DNA from: Candidatus Omnitrophota bacterium | GTDB taxonomy: Bacteria; Omnitrophota; Gorgyraeia; Velamenicoccales; Velamenicoccaceae | Direction of reading: 5' to 3' | Length of the DNA stretch: 64,000 bases | NCBI GenBank assembly: GCA_020052645.1 | Contig: JAGVOQ010000009.1 | Coordinates: 1-64,000 of the forward strand | Shown: piece after piece, positions 29,380 to 39,431 of the stretch | Numbering within the stretch: position 1 is the first letter of the stretch | How the letters are laid out: the number at the start of each line of letters is the position of its first letter | Program-made: the position numbers and the translations under genes | The notes under the pieces: model-generated | The model's input: only the letters and a program-made list of their open reading frames with translations | Databases searched by the model: none | Told to the model about the DNA's origin: nothing

Positions 29380-30756
29380 ATGACCTACGACGAAGCCATC
29401 CTGTTTTTAGAATCCCTTGTTAATTATGAAAAGAAGGCGCCGCTTTCTTACAAGGCTTCTTTTAAATTAGACAGGATGAAGAAATTTCTCTCTTATATAG
29501 GCAATCCCCAGAAAGATTTAAAAGTCGTTCATGTTGCAGGGACCAAGGGTAAGGGGTCGACAGCCTGTTTTATCGCCAACATCTTAAAAGAAGGGGGTTG
29601 GCGCGTCGGTCTTTATACCTCGCCGCATTTAAAGGATTTCCGTGAGCGTATACGGATATTAGACCCTAACAATACAGCGGATGAGCAAGCCTGCTTCCCG
29701 GGGATGATATTAAAAAATGATTTTAGCGCTATTCTGGAAACATTAAAACCTTCGATTGAAACGTTCGGGATTTCGTCTCATCTTTTGGGGGCTCTCACTT
29801 TTTTTGAAGTTTTAACAGCTGTGGCTTTTATCTATTTTCGTAATAGAAATGTTGACTTTGCGGTTTTAGAAACAGGATTGGGCGGTCGTTTTGACGCAAC
29901 GAATATCGCGGAAGCCCTTGTCTCGGTGATAACGCCTGTCAGCTATGACCATGAACATATTTTAGGTTCAACTTTAGCTGAGATCGCTTTTGAGAAAGCG
30001 GGAATCATAAAATCTACTAATTGCAAAACAAGCGACGGGTTTTGTGTATCTGTTACAGCTGCCCAGGAGCGTGAGGTCTTGACTGTTTTGAGGCGCAGGG
30101 CGGATACAGAGGGGAGTGTCTTATTTGAAATGAATAAGGATTTTCTTTTTAAAAGGCTCAACGGCGATTTATCGAGCCAGGATTTTTTTTATAGTGGCCT
30201 AAGCGATAATTCTTTTTTCTTAAAGACTCGAATGCTCGGGATCCATCAATTGGTGAATGCGTCTTTGGCCCTGGCCGCCTGTGAAGCCTTGTCATTATTC
30301 GGGATTAAGGTGAGGAGTGATGCTTTAAGCGCGGGGATCGGGAAGGCATTTTGGCCGGGGCGTCTGGAAGTTGTCCGCACCCAGCCATTTGTTATTTTGG
30401 ATGGGGCGCACAACAAAGATTCAACAACGCGGCTGATCTATTTTCTTCAGAGGGAATTTAAAAACTACAGGAAGTGGCTTGTGTTTGGCGCTTCCATGGA
30501 TAAAGACATCAAAGGGATCGCGGAGCTTCTTGATCCTTTTGTTCATAAAATCATTTTGACGCGATCAACAAATCCGCGGGCTGCGGATCCTGAAAAAGTC
30601 CTGGCTCCTTATTTTAAAAACAATGTTGTGCGTATTACTCGTTCAGTGGAAGAGGCCATGGAGATCATAAGCAAGGAAGTCCAACCCCAAGATGTCGCTG
30701 TTATCACAGGGTCTCTTTTTGTTGTGGGCGAGGCCAGGGATATATGCCGCAAATAG
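29380..30756 (+). CDS. folC: folylpolyglutamate/dihydrofolate synthase
   Basis: HVAGTKGKGSTACFIANILK, LYTSPHLKDFRERI, LETGLGGRFDATN. Confidence 0.95.
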   Translation: MTYDEAILFLESLVNYEKKAPLSYKASFKLDRMKKFLSYIGNPQKDLKVVHVAGTKGKGSTACFIANILKEGGWRVGLYTSPHLKDFRERIRILDPNNTADEQACFPGMILKNDFSAILETLKPSIETFGISSHLLGALTFFEVLTAVAFIYFRNRNVDFAVLETGLGGRFDATNIAEALVSVITPVSYDHEHILGSTLAEIAFEKAGIIKSTNCKTSDGFCVSVTAAQEREVLTVLRRRADTEGSVLFEMNKDFLFKRLNGDLSSQDFFYSGLSDNSFFLKTRMLGIHQLVNASLALAACEALSLFGIKVRSDALSAGIGKAFWPGRLEVVRTQPFVILDGAHNKDSTTRLIYFLQREFKNYRKWLVFGASMDKDIKGIAELLDPFVHKIILTRSTNPRAADPEKVLAPYFKNNVVRITRSVEEAMEIISKEVQPQDVAVITGSLFVVGEARDICRK

Positions 30757-32153
30757 AGGCTCATAACGATACGATTGCGGCCATTGCTACGGCTATTGGT
30801 CAAGGGGCGATTGGCATAGTGCGCCTGAGCGGCCCACACGCGGTTTTTATTGTTGATCAAATATTTCTGGCCAAGAACAAAAAATCTCTCAAAAATCTTA
30901 AAACGTATTCTTGCCGTTACGGTTGGATCGTTCAAAACAAAAAAAAGAGCGGGCTAGAAGAACGGATTATCGATGAAGTGCTTGTTCTTGTGATGCGCGC
31001 CCCTTCAAGCTACACAAGAGAAGATGTCGTCGAGATTCATTCTCATGGCGGCTCGCGGGTCCTGGCACTCATCTTGGAAAGAGTTTTAGAAAGCGGCGCG
31101 CGGCTGGCTCAACCTGGTGAGTTTACCCGAAGAGCGTTTTTAAACGGCCGTATTGATTTAGCCCAGGCTGAAGCGGTCTTAGATATTATACAGGCCAAGA
31201 GCGATTTGGCTTTAAAAAATAGTCAGGACCAATTATCCGGGAACATTTCGCGTAAGATTTCTGAGCTAAAGAATGAGCTCCTTGAAATTTTAGCGGATGT
31301 CGAAGCAGGAATAGATTTTAGCGAAGAGGCAGCCGTTTTAAACGAGAGAGAAAATGTTCTTTTAAGGTTGAGGCGTGTATCTGGCGCTGTTAAGAGACTT
31401 CTGGAGAGCAGTTTTCAGGGAAGGTTGATTCGCGAGGGCTTAAAAGTTGTCATCTACGGCCGGCCGAATGTCGGCAAGTCTTCGCTTTTAAATGCAATTT
31501 TAAAACAAGAACGGGCTATTGTTACGCCGGTGGCGGGCACAACGCGCGATACGATTGAAGAATCTATCAATATCAAGGGTTTAGCCGTGCGCCTGATCGA
31601 TACCGCGGGAATCTTGAAATATCGCGACGCCATTGAGAAGGAAGCGATCGCAAGAACAAAAAAAGCTTTGAAAGATTGCGACCTGGTGCTTTTTGTTTTT
31701 GACGGAAGTCGGCCTTTAACCAAAGAAGACGAGGTATTGGCTAAACAGGTACAGGGCAAGAAAATTATAAATATCGTTAACAAAAATGATAAAACGCTTA
31801 AGATTGATTTAGCTCGCGTCCGCCGTCTTTGTTCAAAAGAACCTCTTTTGGTTTCTGCGCGGAGTGGCGCGCACATCGGAGAGTTGGAAGAGGAACTTTT
31901 TAATACGGTATTTGATAAGGGATTAATTTCGACAGAAGGCCTTGTTATTTCCAATGTACGCCATATTGATATTTTAAAACGCGCGTTTAAGAGCTTAGGA
32001 ATGTGTGAGGATACATTGAATCAGGGGTATTCAATGGAATTTGCAGCGCTTGATTTGAAGAAAGCGGTAGAAACGATAGGAGAGTTGACAGGAGACATCA
32101 GGACGGAAGAAGTCCTGGATAGGATTTTTGCTAAATTTTGTTTGGGGAAATAA
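30744..32153 (+). CDS. mnmE: tRNA modification GTPase MnmE
   Basis: DTIAAIATAIGQGAIGIVRLSG, GRPNVGKSSLLN, C-terminal FCLGK. Confidence 0.97.
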   Translation: MPQIEAHNDTIAAIATAIGQGAIGIVRLSGPHAVFIVDQIFLAKNKKSLKNLKTYSCRYGWIVQNKKKSGLEERIIDEVLVLVMRAPSSYTREDVVEIHSHGGSRVLALILERVLESGARLAQPGEFTRRAFLNGRIDLAQAEAVLDIIQAKSDLALKNSQDQLSGNISRKISELKNELLEILADVEAGIDFSEEAAVLNERENVLLRLRRVSGAVKRLLESSFQGRLIREGLKVVIYGRPNVGKSSLLNAILKQERAIVTPVAGTTRDTIEESINIKGLAVRLIDTAGILKYRDAIEKEAIARTKKALKDCDLVLFVFDGSRPLTKEDEVLAKQVQGKKIINIVNKNDKTLKIDLARVRRLCSKEPLLVSARSGAHIGELEEELFNTVFDKGLISTEGLVISNVRHIDILKRAFKSLGMCEDTLNQGYSMEFAALDLKKAVETIGELTGDIRTEEVLDRIFAKFCLGK

Positions 32154-32156
32154 AAA

Positions 32157-32251
32157 TGTATCACGTACTACGTCTCACGTATCACGTTAAAATTGAAAAG
32201 ACCTGCCACCCGGCAGGCAGGCGTGCGACGTGAAACATGTGACGTGCAACG
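32157..32251. repeat. intergenic inverted repeat built from CGTNNCA heptamers, loop contains 20-bp palindrome
   Basis: TGTATCA CGTACTA CGTCTCA CGTATCA CGTTAAA ... TGCGACG TGAAACA TGTGACG TGCAACG; CCTGCCACCCGGCAGGCAGG at 32202-32221. Confidence 0.75.
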
Positions 32252-32278
32252 GGAGAGTAATTTTAAAACGAGGTAATC

Positions 32279-32836
32279 ATGGATAAGAAGAAGTTAAAAA
32301 AAGCTGCGATAATGTTATTGGAGGCCGTTGGAGAAAACCCGCGCCGAAAAGACCTTTTTGATACACCTGCTCGCGTGGCCGATATGTACGAAGAGATTTT
32401 GGCCGGGATATCTTTAGACCCTGAAAAAGAGCTGGAAGTTGTTCTTGATCAAAAACACGAGGAGATCGTTCTTTTAAAAGGGATTCCTTTGTATTCCGTC
32501 TGTGAACATCACTTGCTGCCTTTTATCGGCCGTGCCCATGTAGCCTATATCCCTAAGGGCGGCCGCGTGACGGGTTTAAGCAAGATTGCCCGCGTCGTGG
32601 AAATTTTATCCAAACGCCTCCAGGTTCAGGAGCGTCTGACCACGCAGATTGCCAGCGTCATCATGAAAAAACTTAAACCCATGGGCGTTATGGTTGTGAT
32701 CGAAGCGGAACACTTGTGCATGAGCATGCGGGGGATTAACAAACCCGGTATTCAAACTGTGACCAGCGCTGTGCGCGGCGTCTTTCAGCAGAATGAAAAG
32801 ACACGTTCAGAGACCTTGGCCCTTATGAAGGGGTAG
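32279..32836 (+). CDS. folE: GTP cyclohydrolase I
   Basis: [32 protein letters not shown]. Confidence 0.95.
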   Translation: MDKKKLKKAAIMLLEAVGENPRRKDLFDTPARVADMYEEILAGISLDPEKELEVVLDQKHEEIVLLKGIPLYSVCEHHLLPFIGRAHVAYIPKGGRVTGLSKIARVVEILSKRLQVQERLTTQIASVIMKKLKPMGVMVVIEAEHLCMSMRGINKPGIQTVTSAVRGVFQQNEKTRSETLALMKG

Positions 32837-32852
32837 TCCGTTTTTTTAAAGA

Positions 32853-32963
32853 AATTTTATACCCCGCGGCCTAAAACCGCGCCTTTGAAAGACGCGCTTG
32901 GTTGTGGCCGCTTGGGTATTCCGCCCTAAAGGAATCCCGGGCTTAAGCCTGGGTGGGCTCCAT
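32853..32963. repeat. dispersed structured repeat, copy B (see 1092-1232)
   Basis: TTTATACCCCGCGGCC...GGCCGCTTGGGTATTCCGCCCTAAAGGAATCCCGGGCTTAAGCCTGGGTGGGCTCC. Confidence 0.7.
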
Positions 32964-32991
32964 TAGAAACTTTCCTTATCATGAGTCATCC

Positions 32992-33792
32992 ATGAATTAT
33001 CTGGACGCGTTAGAGAATAAGACTATTTATATTGTTCGTGAGGCCTATAGCCGATTCAGGAATTGCGGCCTTTTATGGTCTATGGGCAAAGATTCAACAA
33101 CGCTTTTATGGATTACGCGCAAGGCCTTCTTCGGGAAGATTCCCTTTCCCGTCATTCATATCGATACAAGTTTTAAATTTCAGGAAATCTATTCTTTTCG
33201 GGATACCATTGTTAAAAAATGGGGCCTTAATCTTTTGGTGAGCCAAAACAAAGACGCTCTGAACAAAGGAATGAATCCTGGTTCCTCTAAGTTTGATTGT
33301 TGCCACGCGCTTAAAACTGAGGCTTTAAGAGAAACCATTAAAACGCACGGCTTTGAGGCGCTTTTATTGGCGATCCGTCGGGATGAGCATGGCATTCGGG
33401 CCAAAGAACGCTATTTTTCGCCGCGTGATTTTAATTTTAATTGGGATTATACAGATCAACCACCGGAACTCTGGGATTTTTATAAATCTCAGACGGGTTT
33501 AAAAGAGCATCTTCGTATTCATCCAATGCTTCACTGGACCGAGTTGGATATATGGAGATATGTCCAAAAAGAAAAAATCCCAGTGATCGACCTGTATTTG
33601 GCTAAAAATAATAAGAGGTATCGAAGCATCGGGTGCGCGACGTGCTGCGCGCCGGTGGAATCAAGGGCTGACAGCATAAAAAAAATTGTCCGTGAATTGG
33701 AAGAGACGAAGACATCTGAGCGTAGCGGCAGGGCTCAGGACAAAGAAGACGTCTATACGATGCAACGGTTGAGAAGTTTAGGTTATATGTGA
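32992..33792 (+). CDS. cysD: sulfate adenylyltransferase small subunit-like (CysD/PAPS reductase family)
   Basis: LLWSMGKDSTTLLWI PP-loop, HIDTSFKFQEIYSFRD, GCATCCAPVES; followed by cysN. Confidence 0.85.
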   Translation: MNYLDALENKTIYIVREAYSRFRNCGLLWSMGKDSTTLLWITRKAFFGKIPFPVIHIDTSFKFQEIYSFRDTIVKKWGLNLLVSQNKDALNKGMNPGSSKFDCCHALKTEALRETIKTHGFEALLLAIRRDEHGIRAKERYFSPRDFNFNWDYTDQPPELWDFYKSQTGLKEHLRIHPMLHWTELDIWRYVQKEKIPVIDLYLAKNNKRYRSIGCATCCAPVESRADSIKKIVRELEETKTSERSGRAQDKEDVYTMQRLRSLGYM

Positions 33793-35033
33793 TGAATGAA
33801 TTGATCAAATTGGTTATCTGCGGGCATGTGGATCACGGTAAGTCGACGTTGATCGGCCGATTATTGCTGGATACCAAGTCTTTGACGGATGAAAAAGTCC
33901 TGGAGCTTGAAAATATCTCCTCTCAAAATAAAAAAGAGGTGGACCTGGCGTTTTTGACGGATCAGTTTGAAGAAGAGCGCAAGGAAAACAAGACCATTGA
34001 TACAACAGAAATATATTTTAAGACCAAGAAGCGCAGGTATTGCCTTATCGATACGCCCGGGCATGTCGAGTTTATAAAAAATATGATGACCGGCGCGACT
34101 CACGCCGATGCCGGGATCCTTGTCATTGATGTTGAGGAAGGCATAAAAGAACAGACGATGAGGCACCTTGTTTTTTTAGGCTCGGTAGGTATTAAGAAAA
34201 TCATCGTCTGTGTCAATAAAATGGACCTAGTCGCTTTTGACTGCAAAAGATTCCGGGATATTGAAAAAAATATCCGTGAATTTCTGGCGCGCCTTAAGAT
34301 CAAACCTCTATATATTCTTCCTGTCTCGGCAAAAAAAGGCGCAAATATTTTAAAAAAAGAGAAAGTTTTAGCCTGGTTTCTAGGGCCATCTTTGATCAAG
34401 GCCTTGGATGCGCTAGCCCTTAAAATTCATGAAGGCCGCAGGCCTTTGAGGCTGCCGATCCAGGATGTTTATCGCGAGGAGGATGCGACAATTTTTGTCG
34501 GCCAAATTGAATCAGGGGGATTAAAGACCAATCAAAAAGTAGTTTTATTTCCCGGGCGTAAAGTTACACAAGTTTCTTCAATAAAAATTTTTGAAAAGAA
34601 AAGAAAAGCTGCTTTTGCGGGGGAGAATATTGGCTTTACTTTAAAAGATCCACGAGCGGTTGCAAGAGGGAGTGTCGTTTGTCAGAAGGAAAATGCCCCT
34701 GCTGAGTGTGATCATTTTACAGGCAGTGTTTTTTGGTTGTCTTTTGAGCCTCTTATCAAATCCAAGAAAATGATTTTACGAAGCGTCACACAGGAGGTTG
34801 GTTGTCAGTGTGTATGCATCGAGGCGCGGATAGATTCTTCTGTCTTTAAGATTTTAGAGCATGACGCCGAGTATTTAAAAGAGAATGAACTGGGCAAGGT
34901 ATCTTTTAAAACAGAGAGGCCTGTTGTCCTCGAACCTTTTGATTTTATCCGGCCTATGGGTAGATTCATCTTGGAGTGCCAGGGGGTTGTCTGCGGTGTT
35001 GGCATTATCGGGGGCCAATCTCTTTCGTTATGA
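33792..35033 (+). CDS. cysN: sulfate adenylyltransferase GTPase subunit
   Basis: GHVDHGKSTLIGRLL, DTPGHVEFIKNMMTGATHADA, VNKMDLV; no APS-kinase extension. Confidence 0.9.
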   Translation: MNELIKLVICGHVDHGKSTLIGRLLLDTKSLTDEKVLELENISSQNKKEVDLAFLTDQFEEERKENKTIDTTEIYFKTKKRRYCLIDTPGHVEFIKNMMTGATHADAGILVIDVEEGIKEQTMRHLVFLGSVGIKKIIVCVNKMDLVAFDCKRFRDIEKNIREFLARLKIKPLYILPVSAKKGANILKKEKVLAWFLGPSLIKALDALALKIHEGRRPLRLPIQDVYREEDATIFVGQIESGGLKTNQKVVLFPGRKVTQVSSIKIFEKKRKAAFAGENIGFTLKDPRAVARGSVVCQKENAPAECDHFTGSVFWLSFEPLIKSKKMILRSVTQEVGCQCVCIEARIDSSVFKILEHDAEYLKENELGKVSFKTERPVVLEPFDFIRPMGRFILECQGVVCGVGIIGGQSLSL

Positions 35034-36418
35034 CGAAAAAAATTTTACTTCTTTTTTGTTTTTTCTTATTCGTCCTTCTGATTCTTTTTATCTCAATTAT
35101 TAAAAAAGAAACCGTCCGGCCTAATGTCATTCTTATCATGGCTGATGCGCTCAGGCCTGATCACTTGAGTTGTTACGGGTATGCGCGTCTGACAAGCCCT
35201 TCTTTGGATTCTTTTGCTAAAATTTCAACGATATACCGTCATACTTTTTCTTCTGCCAGCTGGACGATCCCTTCTGGATATTCATTATTAACGTCTCTTC
35301 ATCCGGTTGAACACCGCATGAGATCTTGGGGTTCTGTTTTGGATACGCGAACCCCGAATATTATTTCTAGCTTACATAAGAAAGGTTATTCAATCGGTAT
35401 ATTTGGCGATCAGGAGTTATTTTTTAAGAATATTGAACAAAACTTTGGCGACGTGTTGAACGGTTTTCATGTTTCGTCCGATCCTTTTGATGCGACTAAG
35501 AATGCTTTAGAGTGGATCGATTCCAAAAAATCACCGTTTTTTTTATGGATTTATTATTTAGCACCGCATCGGCCGTATCGCCCTTTAGAGCCTTATAAGC
35601 ATATGTTTGCGGCGTCCTCGGATGTTCGCGTGCCGATTAAAAAAACCGAAAAGTCTTATGAAGGGGGCTGGGATTATCTGCCTGAAATGTTTACTGAAAA
35701 TAATATCGATGATCCGTCTTATTATGTGTCTCAGTATGACGGCGCTATCCGTACTGTTGACGAAGAGATCGGCAAACTTTTAAAGGCTTTAAAAGAAAAA
35801 AATCTTTTTGATAATAGCCTGATCATTTTTACTTCTGATCATGGCGAAAGCATGGGGGAACATCATCTCTATTTTAATCATCTCTACACGCTGTTTAACG
35901 AGATTGTGAAAGTCCCTCTGGTGATTAAAAACCCCGGCCAAAGAGAAGGTAGGGTTGTTCAAGAAAATACCGGCTTGGTGGATATCTTTCCTACGATCTG
36001 CGATGCCGTCGGTTTAAAGAAACACAAGGACTTTAAGGGCGTTGCGCTGGCAGGCTTAAAATCCGGCAATCGCCTGTTTTTGGCCTCAGCCGCGCCTTTG
36101 GGCAGAGAATGGATTACCGCGGTTATTGAAGGCGATTGGAAGTTGATAAAATATGCGCATTCTATGGATAGCGACACAGAGTATATTAAGATATTTTTTC
36201 CGCAATATCCCAAAAGCCTGTATCAGCTTTTTAATATTAAAGAGGATCCTTCGGAATTGGTGAATTTAATTAAAGAAAGGAACGATATTTTTTTACGTTT
36301 GAGGCAATATTTGGATAGGGCAGAGGCCTTTGACGCTGGGGCTGAAGTCGAAGTCGGCGCGTTTGCGCTTGATGAAGATTCCAAGAAAAGATTAAAAAGT
36401 TTAGGCTATGCGCAATGA
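35030..36418 (+). CDS. sulfatase-fold (alkaline phosphatase superfamily) membrane-anchored protein
   Basis: ATGA overlap with cysN; NVILIMADALRPDHLSCYGY; SASWTIPSGYSLLTS; FTSDHGESMGEH. Confidence 0.85.
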   Translation: MTKKILLLFCFFLFVLLILFISIIKKETVRPNVILIMADALRPDHLSCYGYARLTSPSLDSFAKISTIYRHTFSSASWTIPSGYSLLTSLHPVEHRMRSWGSVLDTRTPNIISSLHKKGYSIGIFGDQELFFKNIEQNFGDVLNGFHVSSDPFDATKNALEWIDSKKSPFFLWIYYLAPHRPYRPLEPYKHMFAASSDVRVPIKKTEKSYEGGWDYLPEMFTENNIDDPSYYVSQYDGAIRTVDEEIGKLLKALKEKNLFDNSLIIFTSDHGESMGEHHLYFNHLYTLFNEIVKVPLVIKNPGQREGRVVQENTGLVDIFPTICDAVGLKKHKDFKGVALAGLKSGNRLFLASAAPLGREWITAVIEGDWKLIKYAHSMDSDTEYIKIFFPQYPKSLYQLFNIKEDPSELVNLIKERNDIFLRLRQYLDRAEAFDAGAEVEVGAFALDEDSKKRLKSLGYAQ

Positions 36419-36424
36419 GTGTTT

Positions 36425-38488
36425 TTAAAGGAGCGCTTCCCCGTCAAGATCCATTTGTTTTATTTCTTCGCTAGAAAAACCCGCAAGGCTTAAGATTGTC
36501 GGCGCCACGTCGTAGATCGAGACAAGATTTTTTCCGATCGGTTTGTTGATGAAGAAAATTCCTGGGACGAGTGATGGATCAAACATGTGGTCTCCGGACC
36601 ATTTCTTTAGATTGTCTTCTAGTAGTGATTCCGGGACGGCTCCTATGCCTGTTTGCCAGGAAGCCCTGGTGCCGATGGCAAACCCAAGAATAATGTCAGG
36701 GGCGTCTTTTACAAAGGGCCCTTTGTAAATATCTTCTTTTTTGTATGCGCGGTGGATGATGGGTTGTTTGGTTTTTTCATCTATCCAATTTTCTAGTTTT
36801 TCAGACAATTCTTTTTTAAGCAATTCTGTTTCTGCGCCCGGTGAAACAATGCCTTGGCTCTCTCGGTCTTTTTGATTAATATAAATCCCGCCAAATCCTA
36901 AGGCGTAAGCTTTTGTTTGAGACCAGTCGATATTTTTCAACAGGCCTTCACGATCCGGTTTTAAAGGATCTTTAAGTTTCAAATACCCGTTTTCTTTAAG
37001 CCAGGTATTGACGTTGGCGCATCTTTTAAATGTGTTAAATCCATGATCTGATAAAACGATCAATATCGTGTCTTTATCTATTTTATTTAAGATTTCTCCT
37101 AAGAGTGCGTCGAATTTTTTATACCACATATCGATCGTATCTTTGTATTGCTTGGATGTTTCCTGATCGTGCATGGGGTGCGCGGGATCAATGGCGCGCC
37201 AGAACATGTGTTGGATGATGTCTGATGCGTCGAAATAGGAGAAGAGGACGCCTTCATGGAATCGCCCCAATTCATAATCCAACAAATCTTTTTTTTCTTT
37301 GAAAATTTCATCAGCTTCCTGGAGCAATTGTTTTTCGTCCATGCGGAGTTCATTGACTGACCAGGTGTCGATGGGCATGCCTTGTGTGTGAAAGAGGCCA
37401 AGGTGTTCGGCGATTTCTTTACTGTATCCTTTTGGGTGAGAAATAGCCTGGTAAGGGGCCCTAGGGTCGAATTGGATAGGGCTGATATAAAGTTTAAATT
37501 CAGGTTCGATTGAAACCAGAAAGAATTTGAAGATGCCGCGGATATTTTTTAAAAAACCGATGTTGAAAGCGACGTCTTGCCATGCGCTCCATTGTCCTTC
37601 ATGAAGGTTGATGTGGGAACCGGAGTGTTCAATGACGATGCTTTTTTTGTCTGGCGCGATAATCGTTTTAAAAGGAACGCGCACCTGTTTTGTCATGCCG
37701 TCATTCATCTTCTGGCGTGGACCTATCAGGCTAAGAATAAATTCAGGTTCTTTTTTGACATGAAATACATTTCCACCTATATCTTTTTTTGAATCGAGTG
37801 TTTCGCTGGTATAGAAAGTAAAAGTTCCTTCAGTCCCCAAAATGTCTGGAACGCCCATTCCTGAGAGCATGCGGCCTTTGATGGCGTCAGGCGGAAATGC
37901 TACAGGACAATCCAAAATGACAGAAGGAATTCCTGCTTGTGTTAAAGTTTTCCAGAATGGCCGTCCTTTAAGTGTTTTTTGGGCATAAGCGCCGTTGATC
38001 TTGGTTGTCGCAAGATCTATTTTGTAGTCTTTGGGATTTCTGACGATGAAATCGAAGATACCGTTTTTTCCGGGATTCTGTCCTGTTGAAAAACCAGCCC
38101 AGGCCACAGGCGATTGAGCAGGATTTGTTGTTATTAGGCGTCGATAAGCGCCTTGTTGTTTGAGGCGGGCAAAATTTGGGAGTTGCCCTTTTTCTAGCAG
38201 AGATTCAATTTTCGAGGCATCCAGGCCGTCAAAACCTAAGATCACGATTTTTGTATTAATGCGCGGAGATGTTTTTTTTATCATATAATAGACAGTGACA
38301 GAAAGTAAAAGGACAATGAGCGTTAGGATAAGGAGCAGTACTATTCTCCTCTTTTTTTTAAAAAAATTAAATATTTTTTTTAAAAATATCAACCCAAGGC
38401 TGAAGAAGCCCACCAATAAAGAAAGAAGCCAGCCGCCAGCATTGAAAATAGTGAATCCGCTTCCAGGGTCGATATAGCCTAAAAACAT
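36425..38488 (-). CDS. type I phosphodiesterase/nucleotide pyrophosphatase-family protein
   Basis: VILGFDGLDASKIESLLEKGQLPNF, QSPVAWAGFSTGQNPGKNGIFDF, LIVLSDHGF. Confidence 0.85.
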   Translation of the reverse strand: MFLGYIDPGSGFTIFNAGGWLLSLLVGFFSLGLIFLKKIFNFFKKKRRIVLLLILTLIVLLLSVTVYYMIKKTSPRINTKIVILGFDGLDASKIESLLEKGQLPNFARLKQQGAYRRLITTNPAQSPVAWAGFSTGQNPGKNGIFDFIVRNPKDYKIDLATTKINGAYAQKTLKGRPFWKTLTQAGIPSVILDCPVAFPPDAIKGRMLSGMGVPDILGTEGTFTFYTSETLDSKKDIGGNVFHVKKEPEFILSLIGPRQKMNDGMTKQVRVPFKTIIAPDKKSIVIEHSGSHINLHEGQWSAWQDVAFNIGFLKNIRGIFKFFLVSIEPEFKLYISPIQFDPRAPYQAISHPKGYSKEIAEHLGLFHTQGMPIDTWSVNELRMDEKQLLQEADEIFKEKKDLLDYELGRFHEGVLFSYFDASDIIQHMFWRAIDPAHPMHDQETSKQYKDTIDMWYKKFDALLGEILNKIDKDTILIVLSDHGFNTFKRCANVNTWLKENGYLKLKDPLKPDREGLLKNIDWSQTKAYALGFGGIYINQKDRESQGIVSPGAETELLKKELSEKLENWIDEKTKQPIIHRAYKKEDIYKGPFVKDAPDIILGFAIGTRASWQTGIGAVPESLLEDNLKKWSGDHMFDPSLVPGIFFINKPIGKNLVSIYDVAPTILSLAGFSSEEIKQMDLDGEALL

Positions 38489-38694
38489 CGTTTCTTCGTT
38501 ATTTTTTGAATGCGTTCACCCCGTTAGAGAACTTTGTTCTTTAACGGGGTTCATAGAGAATAAGTTATAGCCATTATAGATATTAAAACGTTTTTAGTCA
38601 AAAGATTGCTCTAATATGGTTCTAAGATTGGGTAGGTTGTTGTTAAAATAATGATAATATTTTTTAGCTAGTTGCATTATAATGATAGGCAACT

Positions 38695-39138
38695 ATGGAT
38701 TATACTCAAGGACGGATTGGTCGGATTTTTTTATTGAAGTTTAAGGATGATGATATTGTCGTAAAAACTTTGGAGATGTTTGCGTCCAAAGAACGGTTAC
38801 GTTCGGGCATGTTCGTATTTTTGGGAGCGCTTAAAAAAGGACATTTGGTGGCAGGGCCTAAAAAACCTGTGGTGCCCCCTGAGCCTTATTGGTTGAAGTT
38901 TAAAGATGCCTGGGAGGTTTTTGGAGTTGGGAGTATTTTTTCAAATAAAAAAGGCAAGCCCCAAATCCATGTGCATACCAGCATGGGGAAGAAAACAAAA
39001 GTCCTTACCGGGTGTTTAAGAAAAGATTCCAAGGTGTTTTTGGTGATTGAAGCGGTTGTATTTGAGTTAAAAGGAGTAAAGGCTTTAAAAGACATAGATC
39101 CTTCTACGGGATTGAATCTTCTGAGGATTTTTCACTGA
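38695..39138 (+). CDS. PPC/DUF296 domain protein
   Basis: GMFVFLGALKKGHLV, KGKPQIHVHTSMG, TGCLRKDSKVFLVIEAVV. Confidence 0.8.
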   Translation: MDYTQGRIGRIFLLKFKDDDIVVKTLEMFASKERLRSGMFVFLGALKKGHLVAGPKKPVVPPEPYWLKFKDAWEVFGVGSIFSNKKGKPQIHVHTSMGKKTKVLTGCLRKDSKVFLVIEAVVFELKGVKALKDIDPSTGLNLLRIFH

Positions 39139-39154
39139 AGGTTTTAGATAGAAC

Positions 39155-39262
39155 TCTAACCCAGAAAGGGTAGGCCTTCCTGATTCCGTATAAAGGAAGG
39201 GTCTAACCCAGGAAGGGTAGACCTTCCTGATTCCGTATAAAGGAAGGGTCCAACCCAGGAAG
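39155..39262. repeat. 47-bp tandem direct repeat, ~2.3 copies
   Basis: tctaacccag(g/a)aagggtag(g/a)ccttcctgattccgtataaaggaaggg at 39155 and 39202, partial at 39249. Confidence 0.85.
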
Positions 39263-39431
39263 TTTGTTCTTTTGTTAAAGGCAAAATCAAGGTATGAATA
39301 TTTGATCCCTGGCTTAAGCGTTTGTAAATTTTCTCGCCAGCACGATTGGACAGAAAATTTACTTCACAAGCTGCGGGATTGATTTAGAAGGGTAGAAAAA
39401 TCTATAATAAGGCAAAATCAAGGAGGTTGGT

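Noticed and set aside
34805-35005. Minus ORF antisense to cysN
   Set aside because: Shadow ORF; cysN frame has strong motif support.
39155-39262. Possible CRISPR-like repeat array
   Set aside because: Units are contiguous 47-bp tandem copies with no variable spacers; no cas genes nearby.
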